Under the pieces are notes generated by a model. It searched no databases and was not told where the DNA came from. It was given only the letters and a program-made list of their open reading frames with translations. Below, piece by piece: positions 58,626 to 64,000 of a stretch of DNA of 64,000 nucleotides. This DNA is from Chrysoperla carnea (Eukaryota > Arthropoda > Insecta > Neuroptera > Chrysopidae), in the NCBI RefSeq assembly GCF_905475395.1, contig NC_058339.1, forward strand, positions 75,854,520-75,918,519. The letters run 5' to 3'. A program made the position numbers and the translations under genes. Position 1 is the first letter of the stretch; each line of letters starts with the position of its first letter.

Positions 58626-60217
58626 TCGAAACTCGAGATAGATAACTGTGGGCGATAATGAAAATGAATATGTATATCTAAATATAGCTGTGGACGTCTT
58701 GCACGCCCTTAGCGCACAGAAATTATAAGCGCAATTTATTGATTAGTCAATTAAAAAACAAAAATAAAAGCATATAGAATCACATTTTGTTTTTATTAAA
58801 CAACAAACACTTTTAAGTACAGAGTTGAGCATTTTAGTGTCGACATTTCAATTAAATACCTACGATTCCTTAGCTGAAAGTACGACCGATGCTTTCTATA
58901 CCTAGAAATTTAACAAACATGTGACATGAAATTTGGCAAGTATGTGGCCTGAAATTTAAAATGCATGTGACTATTTCCCGGAAAATATACAAGTTTCATG
59001 TCTATTTTTCCGTATGACATCGTATTTACAGCTAAGGTACCACACCATATATGAATAACGAGATAAAATTTATAAAATAAATTAACAAAAATATTTTTTA
59101 ACAATAAAATTTTTAACAACCAAAAACAGAATATAAAGACAAAATATAAAAATAAAAATTAAATTAATATTAATAAGAAAATAGGTCTGCAGGTAAAGGC
59201 GTATTATTTGACAGTTGGGTTCATAATAACTGGAAATTTGAGAAGCTTTTATCTCAAGGTTATATTTAAACACAAGTATGACTCAGCTTTACATTTATAC
59301 ACGAAACGATTGAAAATTAAATTTCAATTCTATAGTAATTTTGAAATATTAAGTGTTTTAAATTAGTTTGAATAAATTTAGTTCACCCCGTATTCGTTCT
59401 AATTAATAAGACAAGAAACACCCTAATCCATTATGGTAATTCTTAAAAATCATATAATGCAAATTAGTATTTTAGGATATGGGACGTAAAAATAAACCCT
59501 AATGGCGGTTTCGGAGTGGGGTGGGATTGAAGTAAACCGGAAAAAGTGAATCCTAGCCGGATAAAACATGTACTTTTATGGAAAAATAGTGCCACACACC
59601 GCAAAATGGCAGTATGACGGTAATTTGAAATAAACATGGGAGAATTCAACTAAAAAAATTTCTACCGCTTGCAAACGTTATCCGAAGTGGCACATATTTC
59701 TCCCCGCCCCGTAGCAAACGAACCACTTTTACTAATTGGGGGTAGTTTCGGGGGGAAGAGGAGTGTAGGAAATGTTTTCCAGTATTGTGTAATACTGGCA
59801 GACACCGCTTCTCTCTCGAAAATGGTCGTTCTGCCATATATATTTCCTCTGAGAGAAAATACTCCACAACGACTCAGGAGTTTATTTACTACTGAAAGTT
59901 AGGGTTCGTGGATTTTTTTACCCGCCATATCCTAGAATATAGCTTTATCTTAATTTTATTCGATAAGTTTCAACCTACTGCATGCGAAAGGAAAAAAATA
60001 GAAATCAATCGAGTATTTCTGGCTAACTATAGTTGCTGGCCAGGTTCTGTACAATAGACCTCTAAAAACCAGTCGCTGTGAAATGACTGTCAAATATTAC
60101 GCACAATCCCAGTCCTATAATAATAATAATAAAACACCCATAAAGTTATTAGGGAATATAATAAGTATCCTTTATATAATAATTAAACACTTCAACTATT
60201 AAAAATGACATTAAAGA
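58626..60217. other. Intergenic DNA 3' of the PAF-AH gene
   Basis: No supportable gene. 59480-59940 has higher GC than its surroundings and opposite-strand frames (59464-59649, 59646-59902) without domains; it may be an unidentified repeat. Confidence 0.4.
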
Positions 60218-63200
60218 TCAAGACCATGGTTTTGTAAGACCTTCAACAACATTTGGTGATTGGGATGATAGATAATCTTCAATTGTTTTAATATCACTAG
60301 GAAAACCTACATACGAATAAAATATATGATTAAATTATTTTAAAATCACTAGTAGAAGTAGTTGATGTTAAGGTATTTCTAACGACATGAGACTAAAAGT
60401 ATTTTTGCACGAAATTGTGCAAAGAGGTAGTTTTCAACGACGTAATAAGTTGTAAAACAATTGTAGAAGCATTAACTGCCTCTGTTAGATGCTCTAAACT
60501 TTCAAAGTTGTCCGTTTAAAAGCTGCATCAATGTTCAATCTACCTATGTGCTGCGACCATGTGTGCACAGATGAGTAAGATATGAGAGTATTCGTTGTAG
60601 CGTTGACAGTTATACTGCACTAATACAAATACTATTTAGAAAACTATATATTCCCTCTTTCTAAGATATTCTCTCTCACTCCGATAGAAATACCTTAACC
60701 ATAAGGACAATCCCTGCTAAAATTGTTTACTCACCGGCACAGAATTATAAAAAAAAATTGACGTAATGTCAGAAACCTGTATAGCACAGGCTGAGAATTT
60801 TCATATTAAAATCCGTTCGGGCAAAGACGTAGACGGCTCAAATTGTAGCTTTTAATGATATCATTTTGTAAAACCTCTGCATAAATATTAATCTCGTAGA
60901 TTCATGATGAAACCGTGAAAACACAAAGATAAACGGAAATTTATTTTTAAATTCCCGTTTTGCTTTTCGTTATCACGGTTCCATCATGCATCAACGAGAT
61001 TAATAATTATGCAGAGGTTGTAGAGCAAATCTTATCGAAGAAAATGCTTCTTTTTATTAAATTGCCGAAGCAAATATTTTTGCATTTTTGCAATTTGTGC
61101 GAAACTTTAAATTATTTTGCAACAAAACTTATTTATAAAAAGATAAAATTAAAAGCTTCAATTTGAGCCCGAACGATTTTCCTGCGAGTCATACAAGACG
61201 AGAAAATAAAGAGAGATAAACATGATTTTATACTTTGTTTTCTCTTAAAGTTTCCATCGAATTTGATTTAGCAAATCTCATTTTCTACAGCCCTCTACTT
61301 TTTGTTTTCTTTACTAAAATGCTTTTTCCGCCTTTTTTGGCGTAAAATTATTTTTACGCACCTTTCCAATTTTTTATCAAGTTGAAAAAATGGACGTGTT
61401 AATTTTTTTTAATACTGAAGTATTTTGCGTCGCACATACTGCACTAGTATCTCCATAGAAAATGATCGGATTTTGACCGTATACAGTACATTCGACAATA
61501 TGCAATTGCGTGCCGGTGAGTGTATTTTCTAGGATTTATATACTTACCGACATGTTTATGCAAAAAACGTAAAATTAAACAATTATTGATTTTAATGGCA
61601 GTTAATGGATTCAGCTTTTTCATAAACCAATTTAGCCAATATCCCCAAACAAATGGCGAATCACATTGACTCTCATGGGTTGTATGTCTGAAAACAATTA
61701 ATGTTTCATGACGTAAAGATCTAAGATTTAGAGAGTAAAAAGAAAGCAGATATCAAAAATCATAGGCGGATTAAGAAATTTTGTGACCGTAGGCAGTTTA
61801 AAGGTTCTTTTTATTTCTTCAGTTTCAAGTTCTTTATTTCTTAGAACCTGTGAAATCGTTTTGGTTTTTTGGTTTGCTCGGGATGTCAAAGTTTACTTCA
61901 TTAATTCATTTACTGTAAAAATTGATGTACAATTTTCGCCTGTTTTGAAATTCAACCAGAAGCCTTTATATATTAACTAGATACACTGTCACTCTGAATG
62001 TTTCCCGACCAAATAATGAAAAAAGTAATATTTTCGTCAGATTCCACTGCTGTGAGCTTTCTCTTCCGTATCTTCTTTGAGCCCCTTTCATATCTTTGAC
62101 TGTTGAAAGTTCCAAGGCTTGCTGTTCATTTGTATTAAAATGTTCCCTTTCTGCAGAAATTATATGAATTAGACTGTCATACATTCGAATAACTGTACAT
62201 ATTTACACTTTTACGCCCCTTGGTAACCTCGCGCCTGTAAGGATAACCTACCTCTTGTCAAAAAATACTTACAATAAAGTATACATTTGTCGATCTGATA
62301 GATCAGTTTTTACTAATAACTTCTCCATGGCATTCACATTACTGGCTATATGGAACGTTTGTGTATTTATAAATAGTAATGGTTGATGTAACTTCTCAAA
62401 AATTGGTGTTTCATCTTTAATTGGAAACATCCATGGATCAAGTAATATACCTTGCCTGAAATCCACAAAATTTACATAAATTAATAAAATTACAGTTAGA
62501 AAGTTGAAAGACAATTGCTGTGATTGCCAGCTCTGGAAATTCAGCCGTTCCGTTATTTTGAAACGCTTTCTTAGCGTATAAGTATAAGGTAGCAAAAACA
62601 GACATCGAGAAAATAATATCCTTATTTAAATAGGTTGAAATTCTTACAAAGTGCCGCCATTTTGAGAAAAAACGTTTCGACCTAAATCTCCGTAACCGTG
62701 TACGAAATTTGTAATGATTTTGTGCATTTAAATAGGGTATTCTACTAAGTTCACAAAAGTCACAAAAAAATATATTTTGGCAAAATAAATATACAACCGT
62801 GAAATTTAAAAATGAAATTTAATGTTAAATTTTTTTTATTCTCGCAAAAACGCTGTCAGCCATTTTGTGTGAAGTTATATTGGTAAAAACAACAGTCGTG
62901 TATGTAATTATTATATAAATAAATTTGATGGTAACATAACTTACAATTACTAACAAATTAGTAATTAATGCATATTATTTTTGCCTATATGTCATTGGCT
63001 TGTGTTTTAGGTCACATGTTGTACAGATTAAAAATTACGACTTTTAATTTTAATATAATAAAACAATAATGTGCTTTTATGACTCTAAATCAGAATATTT
63101 AAGTACATTTCTAACGGTACAAGATACCGGCGCAGCGGTTTTGAAGCGATAAGTTGATAGTATAGCAATCAGAAATTGATATAAATCTTAATAATTAGCA

Positions 63201-63718
63201 ATAGGGTTTTGTAAAAAAGAAAGCTCGAGCAGCTTATTCGGGAAGCTAATTTGTCAGAAAGGGAAAAAAAAAGAAAAATTTAGAAAATTTCAACTTACTT
63301 GAGTCGAACATCACTAGCAAGTGTTAATAATGAAGTAGCACCCCCAAATGAATGACCCATCATCGTTATATCTGATAGATCCAAACAATTATGAAACGCT
63401 TCAAGACTTGTTTCTGTACGTTCATTTTGTACATCTTCTAAAACATTTCGGGGTGCTCGACCTTCATTTATCGCATAAATTAAATTTATCAATTTTATGC
63501 ATTCTTCACTCCGGTATTTAACCTGAAAGAAAAAACAAATTTGATAAAATTTACTGTTTTTTACTCACTCATTCATCGTTTTAACACTCACTTGACGCAT
63601 TCTGGCTGGTAAATGATTTTCTCCGAAATTAATACGTGCATATTCGATAAAAGTACGTTTTCCACGTTTGGCATCATCTTCACTACTATAATAATAAGTA
63701 CTACAACAGGATTCATCT
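60218..63718 (-). CDS. Platelet-activating factor acetylhydrolase, last five exons (5' end outside window)
   Basis: An alpha/beta-hydrolase that cleaves short or oxidised acyl chains from the sn-2 position of PAF-like phospholipids. Minus-strand exons, in order: 63718-63592, 63522-63299, 62455-62273, 61687-61548, 60306-60218. Donors and acceptors are canonical and all phases match; the stop TGA is at 60220-60218 and 253 whole codons are visible. It reads RDESCCSTYYYSS, then the nucleophile elbow GHSFGGAT, GILLDPWMFP with the catalytic Asp 23 residues after the Ser (as in human plasma PAF-AH), PLLFINT, and HTTHESQCD with the catalytic His. The end is FVWGYWLNWF, ILRFLHKHVG and VVEGLTKPWS. The Ser-Asp spacing equals that of the human enzyme, while the Asp-His spacing is about four residues longer if the His before Glu is catalytic. 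Upstream exons with the N-terminus lie beyond 64000. Confidence 0.93.
60810..61185. repeat. Foldback element in the last PAF-AH intron
   Basis: Inner arms AACCTCTGCATAAATATTAA (60872) and TAATAATTATGCAGAGGTT (61018), with ATGATGAAACCGTGA / TCACGGTTCCATCAT. Outer arms CGTTCGGGC, CTCAAATTGTAGCTTTTAAT and ATTAAAAGCTTCAATTTGAG, GCCCGAACG. The frame at 60960-61166 lies in it and is not a gene. Confidence 0.8.
62730..63120 (+). repeat. Dispersed repeat family F, copy 2, in a PAF-AH intron
   Basis: GGGTATTCTACT, TTTTTTATTCTCGCAAAAAC, GCTGTCAGCCATTTTG, ACAACAGTCGTGTATGTAAT and ATCAGAATATTTAAGTACAT match 29225-29480; about 130 bp of unrelated sequence interrupt this copy. Confidence 0.75.
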
Positions 63719-63894
63719 CTAAAACAAACAAAAATTATAGATTTGAATTCTCAAAATTTCAAATATTATAAATTCAGGAATGAATTTTATAAAGGTTTTT
63801 ATAGAGTGGGTTCTTTTTCGTCTTCGAAAAACTTTTTGTGAGCGATTTCCGGGATAGTCTTAACCCCGTACAATAACTTCTATGGACCCCATTG

Positions 63895-64000
63895 ACCAGA
63901 GGCGTAGCTAGGTATTCAAAGGCCCTGGTGTAAAAAAACTGGGGCCCTAACTAAACTGTTTAAGTTTAATCAAATAACTGCAAAACTTATTAAAACTTCT
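63895..64000. repeat. Possible transposon terminus
   Basis: CAGAGGCGTAGCTAGGTATT resembles the CAGGGACGTAGCTA end at 10887; the element would continue beyond the window. It lies in a PAF-AH intron. Confidence 0.4.

Noticed and set aside
59646-59902. Opposite-strand frames in a GC-richer stretch
   Set aside because: No domain, splice or promoter evidence on either strand.
61966-62184. 72-codon minus-strand frame inside a PAF-AH intron
   Set aside because: Lies between two exons joined by exact splice phase and has no similarity to PAF-AH; probably repeat-derived.

Overview
This is an AT-rich arthropod, almost certainly insect, nuclear window. The signs are spliceosomal GT-AG introns, TATA plus TCAGTT initiator promoters, AATAAA poly(A) signals, a platelet-activating-factor acetylhydrolase (PAF-AH) gene of insect type, and a dense background of short interspersed repeats and foldback elements. 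I cannot fix the order or species from the sequence. Most of the long-ORF signal is noise, repeats or shadows. Five real coding units stand out, and all but the 228-aa ORF were joined by matching splice sites and reading phase.

Layout. Positions 1-21100 hold no gene I can support; they carry a near-perfect 445-bp palindrome, several dispersed repeat families, a decayed hAT-like transposon and a tRNA-like SINE. At 21129-21815 there is a small secreted Pro/Tyr/Thr-rich protein. From 26106 to about 36560 lies the most interesting locus: one signal-peptide exon with a clear core promoter, followed by four homologous 3' terminal exons (27822, 30894, 32851, 35764), each with its own acceptor, stop codon and poly(A) signal, and all in the same splice phase. 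I see no further signal exon or promoter, so this looks like one gene that could make four different secreted, cysteine-free peptides by choice of last exon. At 41109-43751 a second gene of the same architecture (promoter, signal exon ending in EA, phase-1 intron, one long last exon) encodes a secreted acidic protein with three 52-residue repeats.

From 47862 to 57328 a three-exon gene encodes a predicted 2,274-residue, mostly disordered Ser/Lys/Thr-rich protein, with many degenerate repeats around an RHKRQKSxSP motif and a Met-Thr-Pro-rich tract. I do not recognise its N-terminal part. The right end (63718 down to 60218, minus strand) holds the last five exons of PAF-AH, with the Ser-Asp-His catalytic residues visible; its 5' end lies beyond the window.

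The non-coding DNA contains at least a dozen foldback (inverted-repeat) elements, two of them inside 3' UTRs of the peptide cassette and two in introns of other genes. A roughly 550-bp dispersed repeat occurs about eight times in both orientations. The peptide locus and the acidic-repeat gene appear to be neighbouring members of one secreted-protein cluster; PAF-AH and the large disordered protein have no visible functional link to it.
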